Shown: positions 16,754 to 26,940, numbered from the stretch's first letter. The stretch is 64,000 nucleotides of DNA from Arthrobacter sp. AFG20 (GCF_002892795.1 NZ_PJMC01000001.1:310001-374000); one strand, 5' to 3'. Made by a program: numbers and translations. The notes: a model not told the origin generated them from the sequence alone.

Positions 16754-17494
16754 ATGGACCCGAACAGCGCACTGGGGATGCCGCCACGCCCCGAGGCCGT
16801 CCGTCACGAATACCGCCGCGCCGCCTCCTCGCACCCGGAAGGCAAGGGCTGGACGCGCAACGAGCTCGCCGCCCGCGTGGCCCAGGAGCTGAGCAACGGC
16901 CAGTACGTAAACCTGGGCATCGGCATGCCCACCCTGATCCCGAACTACATCCCGGCCGGCGTCGAGGTGGTCCTGCACTCCGAGAACGGCATCCTCGGCG
17001 TCGGCCCCTATCCCAGCGAGGACGAGGTGGACCCCGACCTGATCAATGCCGGCAAGGAGACCGTCACCGTCAACAAGGGGGCCGCGTTCTTCGACTCCGC
17101 CCAGTCCTTCGGCATGATCCGCGGCGGGCACGTGGATGTGGCCGTGCTCGGCGCCATGGAGGTGGCCGCCAACGGGGACCTGGCCAACTGGATGATCCCG
17201 GGAAAGATGGTCAAGGGGATGGGCGGGGCCATGGACCTGGTCTTCGGAGCCAAGAAAGTGATCGTGATGATGGAGCACGTGGACCGCAGCGGGAAACCGA
17301 AGATCGTGGACCGCTGCTCGCTGCCGCTGACGGGCAAGGCCTGCGTGGACCGCATCATCACCGACCTTGCCGTCCTCGACGTGACTCCGGACGGCTTGGT
17401 CCTGCGCGAACTCGCCCCGAACGTGTCCGCGGAGGATGTCGCCGCGGCCACCGGTGCGGAGCTGTTCGAGGAAGACCAGGAACTCACCGTATGA
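16754..17494 (+). CDS. scoB: 3-oxoacid CoA-transferase subunit B
   Basis: 246 residues, with the catalytic Glu in [12 protein letters not shown] and the [15 protein letters not shown] glycine-rich motif of the beta subunit. An N-terminal extension of about 35 residues precedes the usual start of the fold ([14 protein letters not shown]). CAGGAG precedes the ATG, two bases after the scoA stop. It forms the active transferase with ScoA. Its stop overlaps the MaoC start in ATGA. Confidence 0.9.
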   Translation: MDPNSALGMPPRPEAVRHEYRRAASSHPEGKGWTRNELAARVAQELSNGQYVNLGIGMPTLIPNYIPAGVEVVLHSENGILGVGPYPSEDEVDPDLINAGKETVTVNKGAAFFDSAQSFGMIRGGHVDVAVLGAMEVAANGDLANWMIPGKMVKGMGGAMDLVFGAKKVIVMMEHVDRSGKPKIVDRCSLPLTGKACVDRIITDLAVLDVTPDGLVLRELAPNVSAEDVAAATGAELFEEDQELTV

Positions 17495-18027
17495 GCACAG
17501 CCGGGGACGCAGGCAGGTCCAGCAGCGGCAGCGCCGCCCGCGTCGTCGAGCAGCGCGGACTCTACTTCGAGGAGCTCGAGGAAGACATTGTTTACGCCCA
17601 CCGCCCCGGCCGGACTGTCACGGAGGCGGACAACGTGCTGTTCACCACCATGACCATGAACACGCAGGGGCTGCACCTGGACGCGGCCTGGAGTGCGGGC
17701 CAGCCCTTCGGCCAGCGGCTGGTGAATTCCATGTTCACGCTGGCGACGGTTGTGGGGCAGTCCGTGGGCCAGCTGACCCAGGGAACCATCATTGCGCAGC
17801 TCGGGCTGACGGACGTCTCCTTCCCGCACCCGCTCTACCACGGTGACACGCTCTACACAGAGACCGTCATAACCGGCAAGCGGCTGTCCGGGTCGCGGCC
17901 GGGGCAGGGCGTTGTCACCATGCAGCACACCGGCCGCAACCAGGACGGAACGGTGGTGGCGCTGGCCACGCGGAGCTGCCTGATGTGGACGCGCGAGGCG
18001 CATATAGAGGCGCAGCGGGCCAAATAA
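17491..18027 (+). CDS. MaoC-family hydratase, probable 3-methylglutaconyl-CoA hydratase
   Basis: 178-residue hot-dog fold protein. In the operon of M. tuberculosis the matching gene is Rv2499c, a MaoC hydratase paired with the CitE-type lyase Rv2498c. The usual (R)-hydratase signature has Asp five residues before the catalytic His; here the segment reads MNTQGLHLD, with Asn at that place, as I recall for the mesaconyl/itaconyl-CoA hydratase subfamily. It should hydrate 3-methylglutaconyl-CoA to HMG-CoA. No crotonase-type LiuC gene is present, so this protein fills the gap. The ATG overlaps the scoB stop. Confidence 0.8.
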   Translation: MSTAGDAGRSSSGSAARVVEQRGLYFEELEEDIVYAHRPGRTVTEADNVLFTTMTMNTQGLHLDAAWSAGQPFGQRLVNSMFTLATVVGQSVGQLTQGTIIAQLGLTDVSFPHPLYHGDTLYTETVITGKRLSGSRPGQGVVTMQHTGRNQDGTVVALATRSCLMWTREAHIEAQRAK

Positions 18028-18042
18028 TCGGACAATGACTGT

Positions 18043-18873
18043 ATGACTTTCGTGATGGGCCCTGCCCTCCTTTTCTGCCCTGCCGACCGCCCCGAACGCT
18101 TCCAAAAGGCCGCCGAGCGCTCCGACGCCGTCATCCTGGATCTTGAGGATGCCGTGGCGGCGCCGGACAAGCAGCGGGCACGGGGCGCCATCCTCGCCCA
18201 GCTCGGGGGCTCCGGCGACGGGCCGGAGCTCGATCCCAGCCGGACCATCATCAGGATCAACCCGGCCGGCACCGAGGACTTCGAGAAGGACCTGCACTGC
18301 CTGGCGCACACGCCCTACCGCACCGTCATGCTCGCCAAGGCAGAGAGCGCGAGCCAGCTCCGGGCCCTGCCGGACTTCCACGTGATTGCCCTGTGCGAGA
18401 CGGCCGCGGGCGTGGTCCACGCACCCGCCATTGCCGCCGAACCCAACGTCGTGGCCATGATGTGGGGTGCGGAGGACCTGCTCGCCTCCCTCGGCGGGAC
18501 TTCCAGCAGGAACGACGACGGCGGCTACCGCGCCGTTGCCTTGCACGCCCGTTCCGCTGTGCTCCTGGCAGCGGGCGCAGCCGGCAAGCAGGCCGTTGAC
18601 GCGGTCTACGTGAACATCCCCGACCTTGACGGGCTGGCCGCGGAGGCCCGGGACGCCGCTGCCTCCGGGTTCGGTTCCAAGGCCTGCATCCACCCCAGCC
18701 AGGTGGCCGCCGTCCGGTCCGCCTATGCACCCTCGGGCGAGGACGTGGCCGCTGCCACGCACCTGCTGGAGGCAGCGAAGGAAGCCGGTACCGGCGTGTT
18801 CCAGTACCAGGGCCGGATGATCGACGGCCCCATCCTCCGGCACGCGGAGTCGGTGCTCCGGAGGGCCCGGTAG
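18043..18873 (+). CDS. citE: CitE/HpcH-type acyl-CoA lyase, probable (R)-HMG-CoA and citramalyl-CoA lyase
   Basis: 276-residue TIM-barrel lyase of the HpcH/HpaI family: PADRPERF, VILDLEDAV (metal-side Glu/Asp), RINPAGTEDF, LCETAAGV and MMWGAEDL. The M. tuberculosis homologue in the same operon position, Rv2498c, was reported to act both on (R)-HMG-CoA in leucine catabolism and on citramalyl-CoA in itaconate breakdown. Here it is likely to give acetoacetate plus acetyl-CoA, feeding ScoAB. No ribosome site is seen; GACAAT lies six bases before the ATG, so an internal leaderless promoter is possible. Last gene of the operon. Confidence 0.85.
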   Translation: MTFVMGPALLFCPADRPERFQKAAERSDAVILDLEDAVAAPDKQRARGAILAQLGGSGDGPELDPSRTIIRINPAGTEDFEKDLHCLAHTPYRTVMLAKAESASQLRALPDFHVIALCETAAGVVHAPAIAAEPNVVAMMWGAEDLLASLGGTSSRNDDGGYRAVALHARSAVLLAAGAAGKQAVDAVYVNIPDLDGLAAEARDAAASGFGSKACIHPSQVAAVRSAYAPSGEDVAAATHLLEAAKEAGTGVFQYQGRMIDGPILRHAESVLRRAR

Positions 18874-18940
18874 GTTGCACACGGCCGGGTGGGTTCACGC
18901 AGCCCGGTAGCCCGCCGTCGTCCTCGCTATTTTCCGGACG

Positions 18941-20389
18941 TTATCGTTTTCCTGCCCTCAGGGAGATGGGCGGGATCGCCTCGTAGAGCGGTGTCCGGAT
19001 CCAGCGCTGGCCGGTCTCCCGGAACTCCGCCCGGGTGGCGAAGCGGTACAGGTAGGTGCGGGCGCGCACCCAGCGGGGGCGTTCGCCGTCGAACGGGTCA
19101 TGGCGCAGCAGCCGCAGCATGGCTGCGTCAGCCTCCAGCAGCTTGCCGAGGAAGGCGTAAAACCATTCCTCGTGGACCGTGCGCAGGGGCAGGAACCACA
19201 TGAGCCAGTCCAGCCGCAGATGGTAGGGCGCCCACTGGCGGGGCAGCCGGTGCACCTCGCCCGGTTTTCCCTTGAAGCCGTATTCGCGCCAGTCGGCCGC
19301 CTCGTCCGCCTCCTCGTCCAGGGTGCCCTCCACCGCCACTTCGATGCGCTGCTTGGTGACCGTGCCGAACGCGCCGTACGTGTTCACCAGCTGCCAGCGG
19401 TTGAAGCTGGCGTTCATCAGCTGGTACTGGGAGAACAGGTTGCGGATGGGCCAGTAGCTGAGGACCACCAGGAGCAGGGACGCGGCCAGCGTGATGAGAA
19501 GCCACCACAGCGGCGTCTCCCCGGTGGGGTGCCATTCCAGCGGAAGTACCGGCAGCACCGCATGCGCCACGGGATCGCTGACGCCGGCGAAGGCCAGCAC
19601 AATCGCAATCCAGTTCAGCCAGGCAAAATTGCCGCTGGCCACCAGCCACAGCTGGGTGAAGATGATGATGCCCGCCGCAATGCTGCCCAGCGGCTGCGGC
19701 GCGAAGAGGAAGAACGGCACCACCAGCTGGGCGAAGTGGTTCCCCACCACCTCCAGCCGGTGGAAGGGCTTCGGCAGCAGATGCGCCTGCCGGCTTAGGG
19801 GGCCGGGCATCGGCTGCGTCTCATGGTGGTAGTACAGGGCGGTGAGGTCGCGCCACTCCCGGCCGCCGCGGATCTTGATCATGCCGGCACCGAATTCCAG
19901 CCGGAACACCAGCCACGCCACCAGGATCAGGATAGTCCTGGGCGGATCGGTCTGGTCCGACCCCAGGAACGCCACGGTGAAGCCGGCCTCCAGGAGCAGC
20001 ATCTCCCAGCCGAACCCGTAGAACGTCTGGCCCACGTTGACCACCGACATGTACAGCAGCCACAAGGCCAGGAACGCGATCAGCGGCAGCCAGGGCGGGC
20101 CCATCTGGGGGAGGCCGAGGACCAGGACGCCGGAGATAACCAGCCCCACTGTACAGACGGCCCGCAACAGCCGGTCCGAGTAGCGCCAGCGGAACAGCGT
20201 GGGCCTGCGCATCCGGCTAAAAGCCTTCAGGTAGTCCGGAACGGGAAGGAGGCCGCGCTCACCGAGGAGCGCGGGAAACTGGTTGCGGGAGGAGAGGAAC
20301 GCAACGAAGTAGAGTGCGGCGACCCCGCGCTGCAGCACCTGCCGGGCGAATTCATAGTCCGGCGCATCGAACCATGCGGCCCAGTCCAC
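18941..20389 (-). CDS. Lipase maturation factor family membrane protein
   Basis: 482 residues with about nine membrane segments; opens WFDAPDYEFARQVLQRG and contains QFPALLGERGLLPVP, RLEFGAGMIKIRGG and a soluble C-terminus (YGAFGTVTKQRIEV, RQWAPYHLRLDWLMWFLPL), the typical pattern of the LMF1/LMF2 family. In animals LMF1 helps lipases fold in the ER; the bacterial role is not known. I place the start at GTG 20389 because TAACGT lies seven bases upstream and homologues begin close to DWF; GTGs at 20395 and 20398 are alternatives. Convergent with citE, divergent from dxr. Confidence 0.85.
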   Translation of the reverse strand: MDWAAWFDAPDYEFARQVLQRGVAALYFVAFLSSRNQFPALLGERGLLPVPDYLKAFSRMRRPTLFRWRYSDRLLRAVCTVGLVISGVLVLGLPQMGPPWLPLIAFLALWLLYMSVVNVGQTFYGFGWEMLLLEAGFTVAFLGSDQTDPPRTILILVAWLVFRLEFGAGMIKIRGGREWRDLTALYYHHETQPMPGPLSRQAHLLPKPFHRLEVVGNHFAQLVVPFFLFAPQPLGSIAAGIIIFTQLWLVASGNFAWLNWIAIVLAFAGVSDPVAHAVLPVLPLEWHPTGETPLWWLLITLAASLLLVVLSYWPIRNLFSQYQLMNASFNRWQLVNTYGAFGTVTKQRIEVAVEGTLDEEADEAADWREYGFKGKPGEVHRLPRQWAPYHLRLDWLMWFLPLRTVHEEWFYAFLGKLLEADAAMLRLLRHDPFDGERPRWVRARTYLYRFATRAEFRETGQRWIRTPLYEAIPPISLRAGKR

Positions 20390-20396
20390 GGGCACC

Positions 20397-20402
20397 ACGT
20401 TA
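20397..20402 (-). promoter_or_regulatory. Possible -10 box, leaderless lipase-maturation-factor transcript
   Basis: Minus-strand TAACGT followed by GGTGCCC and the GTG at 20389. No ribosome-binding site is visible. Confidence 0.35.
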
Positions 20403-20494
20403 CCCCGGCACCGATGCGCGTCAAGGTGCTGCGAGGCTGCCCGCCCAGCCCGCCCGCGCCGTTCCCCGCCGTCCGTCGGCCACTGGCGGTGCGG

Positions 20495-20500
20495 GATACT
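20495..20500 (+). promoter_or_regulatory. -10-like box, leaderless dxr transcript
   Basis: GATACT followed by six bases (TAAGCC) and the dxr ATG at 20507, with no Shine-Dalgarno sequence. The first base deviates from the TAnnnT pattern. Confidence 0.4.
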
Positions 20501-20506
20501 TAAGCC

Positions 20507-21721
20507 ATGCAGACTTCCGGCTCCAGCCGTCCAGACAGCCAGCCGCGCACCATCGTCATCCTCGGATCCACCGGTTCCATCGGCACCCAGGCGATTGACG
20601 TCGTCGACGGCGCCCCGCACCTTTTTGAGGTTGTGGCGCTGAGCGCCGGGGGCGGCAACCTCGAACTCCTCGCCCGGCAGGCCGTGCACACCCGGGCAGG
20701 CGCTGTCGGCATCGCCGAAGGTGATCCCGGGCGCCTCCGGGACCTGATCAACGACGCCGCCCGGACAGCTGGGCTGGGGCAGTACCGGCCCGAAATCATC
20801 GCCGGCCCCGACGCCTCAACCAGGATCGCTGCCGTGAAGGCGGACGTGGTGCTCAACGGCATCACGGGCTCGATCGGACTGGCGCCCACGCTCGCCGCGC
20901 TGGAATCCGGCGCCACCCTGGCGCTCGCCAACAAGGAATCCCTGATCGTTGGCGGTTCGCTGGTCAAGGCCGCCGCCGCGGAGGGACAGATCGTGCCGGT
21001 TGACTCCGAGCACTCCGCCATCGCCCAGTGCCTGCGTTCGGGGACCGCCGCGGAGGTGGACAGGCTTATCCTGACCGCCTCGGGCGGGCCCTTCCGCGGC
21101 CGTACCCGCGAACAGCTCTTCGCCGTGACGCCGGAGGAGGCGCTGGCGCACCCCACCTGGGATATGGGCCTGATGGTCACCACCAACTCAGCCAGCCTGG
21201 TGAACAAGGGCCTTGAAGTCATCGAGGCGCACCTGCTGTTCGACATCCCCCTGGACCGGATCGATGTGGTGGTCCATCCGCAGTCCGTGATCCACTCCAT
21301 GGTGCAGTTCGTGGACGGCTCCACCATCGCCCAGGCCTCGCCGCCGGACATGCGCCTGCCGATTGCCCTTGGCCTGGGCTGGCCGGACCGGGTGCCCAAT
21401 GCGGCCACGCCCTGCGACTGGACCCGGGCCACCAGCTGGACGTTCGAGCCGCTGGACTCCTCCGCGTTCCCCGCCGTCCGGCTGGCCAAGGACGCGGCGA
21501 AACAGGGAAGCACGTACCCCGCAGTGTTCAACGCCGCCAACGAGGAGGCCGTGATGGCCTTCCATGCGGGCAGGATCCGCTTCACGGACATCGTGGACAC
21601 CATCGAGGCCGTTCTCGGTGAACATTCGGGTTCCTCCGGGCTAACGGTCGGATCCGTGCTCGATGCTGAGAAATGGGCACGAGCGCGCACCCACGAACGT
21701 TTAGCAGTGAGCAGTCTCTAG
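20507..21721 (+). CDS. dxr: 1-deoxy-D-xylulose 5-phosphate reductoisomerase
   Basis: 404 residues. The NADPH-binding motif [13 protein letters not shown], the substrate/metal segment [14 protein letters not shown] and [11 protein letters not shown] identify the second enzyme of the MEP isoprenoid pathway, which makes 2-C-methyl-D-erythritol 4-phosphate. The MEP enzyme IspG is encoded 3 kb downstream, with the site-2 protease in between, an arrangement common in Actinobacteria. The length is normal. The site-2 protease gene follows after 19 bases. Confidence 0.95.
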   Translation: MQTSGSSRPDSQPRTIVILGSTGSIGTQAIDVVDGAPHLFEVVALSAGGGNLELLARQAVHTRAGAVGIAEGDPGRLRDLINDAARTAGLGQYRPEIIAGPDASTRIAAVKADVVLNGITGSIGLAPTLAALESGATLALANKESLIVGGSLVKAAAAEGQIVPVDSEHSAIAQCLRSGTAAEVDRLILTASGGPFRGRTREQLFAVTPEEALAHPTWDMGLMVTTNSASLVNKGLEVIEAHLLFDIPLDRIDVVVHPQSVIHSMVQFVDGSTIAQASPPDMRLPIALGLGWPDRVPNAATPCDWTRATSWTFEPLDSSAFPAVRLAKDAAKQGSTYPAVFNAANEEAVMAFHAGRIRFTDIVDTIEAVLGEHSGSSGLTVGSVLDAEKWARARTHERLAVSSL

Positions 21722-21740
21722 GAAGCAGCAGATCTGAAGC

Positions 21741-23072
21741 ATGAGTCCCGTCATCCTCTTTATCCTTGGTGTCGTCTTTGTGGCGGTCGGCATCGCGGTA
21801 TCCATTGCGCTGCATGAAGTGGGCCACCTGGTACCCGCCAAGCTGTTCAAGGTGCGCGTCACCAAGTACATGATCGGCTTCGGCCCCACCATCTGGTCGA
21901 CCAAAAAGGGCGAAACCGAGTACGGCTTCAAGGCGCTGCCGCTGGGCGGCTACGTCTCGATGATCGGCATGTACCCGCCCAACAAGGAGGACGGTTCGGT
22001 GCGTCCGTCCAGCACGGGCATGTTCCAGACGCTGGCCAGCGAGGCCCGTTCCATGGCCCATGAAGATGTGGGGCCGGGGGACGAGAACCGCGTGTTCTAC
22101 CGGCTCCCGGTCTGGAAGAAGATCATCATCATGCTGGGCGGCCCGGCAATGAACCTGCTGATCGGCCTCGTGCTCACGGCCGTGCTGCTCATGGGGTTCG
22201 GCATCTCCGAGCCCACCACCACCATCGCCGACGTTTCCAAGTGCCAGGTGAAGGCGGGGGAGACAGTCGATCCGGACTCGGCCAACTGCAAACCGACTCC
22301 GGCGGCTGCCGCCCAGCTCAAGCCCAACGACGTCATCACCGCCTTCGACGGAAAAACCGTGACCAGCTGGGATCAGCTCACGGGCTGGATCCGTGCTTCC
22401 GCGGGCAAGGAAGTGTCCATCACTGTGGAGCGCGACGGCTCTCCGGTGACCAGCACCGTCACCCCTGTTCTGTCGGCACGCCCGGTCGTCGGGCCGGACG
22501 GGCGCCAGGCAAAGGACGACGCCGGAACCCTTCTGTACCAGGACGTTGGCTTCCTGGGCATCGGTGCGCAGACCGCCCTGGTTCCCCAGCCGGCGTCGTC
22601 CGTCCTGCCCATGGCGGGGGAGAACATCAAACAGGTTGCCGGGGTGGTCCTCAATCTGCCGGCCAGGGTGGTCGGCGTGGCCAAGGCGGCGTTCAGCGAA
22701 GAACCCCGCGACCCCAACGGCCCCATCAGTGTGGTGGGCGTGGGCCGGGTGGCGGGCGAGGTGGCTGCCATGGAGGAAGTGCCGGCCCAGGCCCGGCTTG
22801 CCGCCTTGGTGGGACTGCTCGCCGGGCTGAACTTTGCCCTGGCCGTCTTCAACCTGATCCCGCTGCTCCCGCTCGACGGCGGCCACGTGGCAGGCGCACT
22901 CTACGAGGCAGTGCGGCGGCGGGCGGCAAAGCTGCTCGGCAAACCCGATCCCGGCGCCTTCGATATCGCGAAACTGCTGCCGGTGACCTACGTGGTGGCG
23001 GCGCTGCTTATGGGGATGGGTGCGCTGCTGATTTATGCGGACATCGTGAAGCCGGTGAATCTCTTCGGCTAG
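21741..23072 (+). CDS. rseP: Site-2 intramembrane metalloprotease (M50, RseP/Rip type)
   Basis: 443 residues. HEVGHLVPAKLF in the first membrane segment gives the zinc-binding HExxH, PLLPLDGGHV near the C-terminus holds the third ligand (LDG), and a PDZ domain lies between (about 180-260, LKPNDVITAFDGKTVTSW). It cuts membrane-bound anti-sigma factors and other substrates; Rip1 of mycobacteria is the model. The usual place between dxr and ispG is kept, but a SatD-like pair and a YciI gene have been added before ispG. Confidence 0.92.
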   Translation: MSPVILFILGVVFVAVGIAVSIALHEVGHLVPAKLFKVRVTKYMIGFGPTIWSTKKGETEYGFKALPLGGYVSMIGMYPPNKEDGSVRPSSTGMFQTLASEARSMAHEDVGPGDENRVFYRLPVWKKIIIMLGGPAMNLLIGLVLTAVLLMGFGISEPTTTIADVSKCQVKAGETVDPDSANCKPTPAAAAQLKPNDVITAFDGKTVTSWDQLTGWIRASAGKEVSITVERDGSPVTSTVTPVLSARPVVGPDGRQAKDDAGTLLYQDVGFLGIGAQTALVPQPASSVLPMAGENIKQVAGVVLNLPARVVGVAKAAFSEEPRDPNGPISVVGVGRVAGEVAAMEEVPAQARLAALVGLLAGLNFALAVFNLIPLLPLDGGHVAGALYEAVRRRAAKLLGKPDPGAFDIAKLLPVTYVVAALLMGMGALLIYADIVKPVNLFG

Positions 23073-23096
23073 CTCTCTTAGGCTCAGCATCAAATG

Positions 23097-23116
23097 GCTG
23101 ATAACTGAAAATCAGC
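23097..23116. promoter_or_regulatory. Inverted repeat GCTGAT-N8-ATCAGC upstream of satD
   Basis: Perfect 6-base arms in the AT-rich gap between rseP and the SatD-like gene, just upstream of that gene's -35. It could be an operator or the stem of a weak rseP terminator; no U-run follows. Confidence 0.4.
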
Positions 23117-23125
23117 TCTAAACGA

Positions 23126-23158
23126 TTGATTTATGAATATAAGCCGAATACGGTTTAT
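23126..23158 (+). promoter_or_regulatory. satD promoter with overlapping near-palindrome
   Basis: TTGATT (23126-23131) and TACGGT (23149-23154) are 17 bases apart, and six more bases lead to the ATG at 23161: a well-formed leaderless promoter. ATAAGCCG-AATA-CGGTTTAT at 23139-23158 is an inverted repeat with one mismatch that covers the -10 and the transcription start. A protein bound there would block transcription. This is the most AT-rich stretch nearby. Confidence 0.65.
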
Positions 23159-23160
23159 CC

Positions 23161-23856
23161 ATGTACGTTCTGACCATCGACCAGCGTGGCAGCACCAGCG
23201 ACGTGGACCGCGTGCCCGAGCTCCTCGGAGACCTCAGCAGCCATGCCGGTGTCCGCTTTGAACGCTCCGTCGGCGACGAAGTGCAGGGAGTCCTGCAGGA
23301 CCCTGCCCTGGTGGTCGACGTGGCCCTGCTGGTTCTGCGAAGCGGGCACTGGTACGTCGGAATCGGCGTCGGCCCCGGATCCCTCCCGCCGGACGCGAGC
23401 CCGCGTGAAGGGTCCGGCCCCGCCTTTGTCGCTGCCCGCCGGGCGGTGGAGCGTGCCAAGTCAGCCGCGAGCCATGTCCCCGCCGCCGTGGTCGCCGGGA
23501 GTCGGAAGCACGAGGCCGCCGTGGCGTGCGCCAACGCGGAAGCGGTGCTGCGGTTGGTCGGCGGCCTGGTGCAGGCAAGAACCGAGGCCCAGTGGCGCGT
23601 GGTGGATGCCCTCCGTGCAAAGAGCGGTGCAGCAACCGAACAGGGCTCCGGACGCCACGGACGCCAGAAACAGGTGGCGCGGGAACTGGGAATCACCGAA
23701 CAGTCGGTGAGCCGGGCCGTCCTCCGGTCGGGCTGGCAGGAAGAATGGGCCGCAAGGCCGGCGGTGGAAATGCTGCTGGCAACCGCCCACCGCCTCATCC
23801 TGGAGAACCCCACCCCCGGGACTCAGGACGGCGACGACAACCGAGGAGAAGCGTGA
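23161..23856 (+). CDS. SatD-like protein with C-terminal helix-turn-helix
   Basis: 231 residues. The N-terminal half resembles the SatD family (MYVLTIDQRGSTSDVDRVPELL, FERSVGDEVQGVLQDP); the C-terminal part has a clear helix-turn-helix, RQKQVARELGITEQSVSRAVLRSGW. SatD was named in Streptococcus mutans acid tolerance; its biochemical function is not settled. A DNA-binding tail plus a palindrome on its own leaderless promoter suggests autoregulation. Its stop overlaps the next gene's GTG by four bases. Family assignment is from motif resemblance. Confidence 0.7.
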   Translation: MYVLTIDQRGSTSDVDRVPELLGDLSSHAGVRFERSVGDEVQGVLQDPALVVDVALLVLRSGHWYVGIGVGPGSLPPDASPREGSGPAFVAARRAVERAKSAASHVPAAVVAGSRKHEAAVACANAEAVLRLVGGLVQARTEAQWRVVDALRAKSGAATEQGSGRHGRQKQVARELGITEQSVSRAVLRSGWQEEWAARPAVEMLLATAHRLILENPTPGTQDGDDNRGEA

Positions 23857-24377
23857 ACGCAGTCTGGATCGCAGCCGCCCTGCTGACGGCCGGATTCGTG
23901 GGCTGGCCCGTCACGGCCCTGGTTTTCCGGCTGGCCCGCACCATCGACGACAAAGCCGATGCCGCCGCCAGCGCCGGCAGGGACGGCGCCGACGACCCCT
24001 CGGCTGACGTAACGGTGGACAGCCCCGCCGCGGTGGACCGCCCGGCCGCAGGGGACAGGGTGAATACAGTGAACGGCGACATCACGGTGGACGCAGGTGG
24101 TGCGGCCGCGCCGGAACCCGGACGCGAGGCGTCGGCCAAACGGATTCTCCGGGGCGGGGCCATCATCGGGGTGCTCGAGCGGCTGGCAGTCTGCCTCGCC
24201 ATTCTGGCCGGGCAGCCCGTGGCCATCGCCTACGTGGTGGCCATCAAAGGCCTGGGCCGGTTCGCGGAACTCAAGGAAACGCCGGTGGCCGCGGAGCGGT
24301 TCATCATCGGCACCCTGACCTCCATGCTGTGGGCTGCGGGAGTTGCCGCCGTCACGAAGGTCGTGCTCCTCGGCTAG
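23853..24377 (+). CDS. Small membrane protein, DUF3307-C-terminus-like, partner of SatD-like gene
   Basis: 174 residues: an N-terminal membrane helix, an acidic Ala/Asp-rich middle (about 35-95) and two to three C-terminal membrane segments. The pattern GVLERLAVCLAILAGQPVAIAYVVAIKGLGRFAELKE...AERFIIGTLTSMLWA recalls the C-terminal part of DUF3307 proteins, which also neighbour satD genes in Firmicutes. GAGGAGA precedes the GTG at 23853, and the GTGA overlap couples it to the SatD-like gene. The pair probably acts together; the function is unknown. Confidence 0.65.
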   Translation: MNAVWIAAALLTAGFVGWPVTALVFRLARTIDDKADAAASAGRDGADDPSADVTVDSPAAVDRPAAGDRVNTVNGDITVDAGGAAAPEPGREASAKRILRGGAIIGVLERLAVCLAILAGQPVAIAYVVAIKGLGRFAELKETPVAAERFIIGTLTSMLWAAGVAAVTKVVLLG

Positions 24378-24390
24378 CCCGGCCCCGGGA

Positions 24391-24396
24391 TAGGGT
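24391..24396 (+). promoter_or_regulatory. -10 box, leaderless yciI-family transcript
   Basis: TAGGGT followed by ATCTCT and the ATG at 24403, without a ribosome-binding site. Confidence 0.45.
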
Positions 24397-24402
24397 ATCT
24401 CT

Positions 24403-24696
24403 ATGACTGTTTTTGCTGTTGAGTACGTATACGACGCCGAGTCCTCCGAAACGCGCGCAGCCACCCGCCCCGCCCACCGCGAATGGACTGCCGGACTCGC
24501 GCAGGACGGCAGGCTGCTGGCCAGCGGACCCTACGGCGACGGCGCCGGCGCCCTGCTCATTTTCAAGGCGGCCGATGAAGCCGCACTCAACGAGATCCTC
24601 CGGCAGGATCCCTTCGCGGCAGCGGGCGTCATTTCCGGCACGCGAACCACCGAATGGGCACCCGTGACCGGTCTCCTGGCTGAGCACGCAGCCTAG
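24403..24696 (+). CDS. YciI family protein
   Basis: 97-residue ferredoxin-like protein of the YciI family: [29 protein letters not shown] with the conserved RPAH(xx)W segment, and [19 protein letters not shown]. Family members are small dimeric enzymes or binding proteins with a His-Asp pair; several are linked to dehalogenation or muconolactone-type chemistry, most are uncharacterised. Length is typical. It lies 38 bases before ispG and may be transcribed with it. Confidence 0.85.
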   Translation: MTVFAVEYVYDAESSETRAATRPAHREWTAGLAQDGRLLASGPYGDGAGALLIFKAADEAALNEILRQDPFAAAGVISGTRTTEWAPVTGLLAEHAA

Positions 24697-24734
24697 CCGC
24701 CCGCACCACCAATTTTCGAATTCAAGGAGTCCAC

Positions 24735-25901
<1,167 letters not shown>

Positions 25902-26822
25902 GGACGGCGCCGCGCCGGACGGTGCCACCGTCCGGGTACTGGGTGTTGCGGACACCAGTCAACTGCACGAACTGGCAGAGATCGATCCCGTCTCCAACGT
26001 GTTCATCCTGGCGCATCTGGAGTCAACGGGCTCTGCCGCGCCCACCCCGGGCGGAGCCAACATCCTGGGCGTTTTCGACGACGACGTGCTGGTTGGCGCC
26101 TGCTGGGCAGGCGCCAACCTGGTCCCCGTCCAACTGGATCCCGAGCTGGCAGGACCGGTGGCCGCTGCGGCCCACCGCTCCGGGCGCCGGTACGCGTCGG
26201 TCTTCGGACCGGCCGGAACGGTCCTTGCGCTGCACAGCCGGCTGGAGGAGCTGGGCCACGTGGCCCACGAGGTACGGCCCGACCAGCCACTCATGACCAT
26301 ATCCGGCCCCCCGGCCGTTGAACCGAACTGGGAGCTGGGGCACGGGCAGTACGCAGATTTTGACGCCATCCTCCCTGCCTGCGCGGCGATGTTCGAGGAA
26401 GAGGTTGGCTACTCGCCCTACCTCGGCGGCCGCGACTTCTACAGCCGCCGGGTGGCAGGCCTGATCCGGCAGGGACACTCCCTGGTCCACCTGAAGGACG
26501 GCGAAGTCGTGTTCAAGGCCGAGCTGGGTGCTGTCACCGCCGAGGTCACCCAGGTGCAGGGCGTATGGATGAACCCCAGCCACCGGGGACTCGGGCTGAG
26601 CGCCGGCTATATGGCGGCCGTGGTGCTGCTGGCCCAGAAAATGGCACCCGTCACCAGCCTCTACGTCAACGACTACAACTCCCGGGCGAGGGCCACCTAC
26701 GAACGCGTGGGTTTCCGGCAGGTGGGGACCTTCGCTACGGTTCTCTTCTAGCCGGCGGCCAAAGCCGCACCGGTCGCCCCGGATTTGAAATCGGTGACGG
26801 CTATCACATAGGTTCGTTTCAA

Positions 26823-26840
26823 CCGGGTTTTCGGACCCGG
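26823..26840 (+). terminator. Weak hairpin after the GNAT gene
   Basis: CCGGGT-TTTCGG-ACCCGG, 6-bp arms, 71 bases after the stop and followed by a T-poor GTGGTCTTTG. A weak terminator or RNA end at best. Confidence 0.35.
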
Positions 26841-26876
26841 GTGGTCTTTGAGAATTAGCGGCATGACCGGCCGCGG

Positions 26877-26940
26877 AGCCACGCCGCCACAGGGATGACC
26901 AGCCGTAAACGGCCAGGGGCTTCTCCTGCGGGGCGTGGCT
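26877..26940 (+). promoter_or_regulatory. Structured proS leader, nested inverted repeats
   Basis: AGCCACGCC (26877-26885) pairs exactly with GGCGTGGCT (26932-26940), enclosing the tight hairpin GCCGT-AA-ACGGC (26902-26913). The right arm is followed by TTTCCTGTTC. It sits about 100 bases before the proS start and could be the 3' end of the GNAT unit or a control element for proS. No known aminoacyl-tRNA leader type (T-box) is recognisable. Confidence 0.4.
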
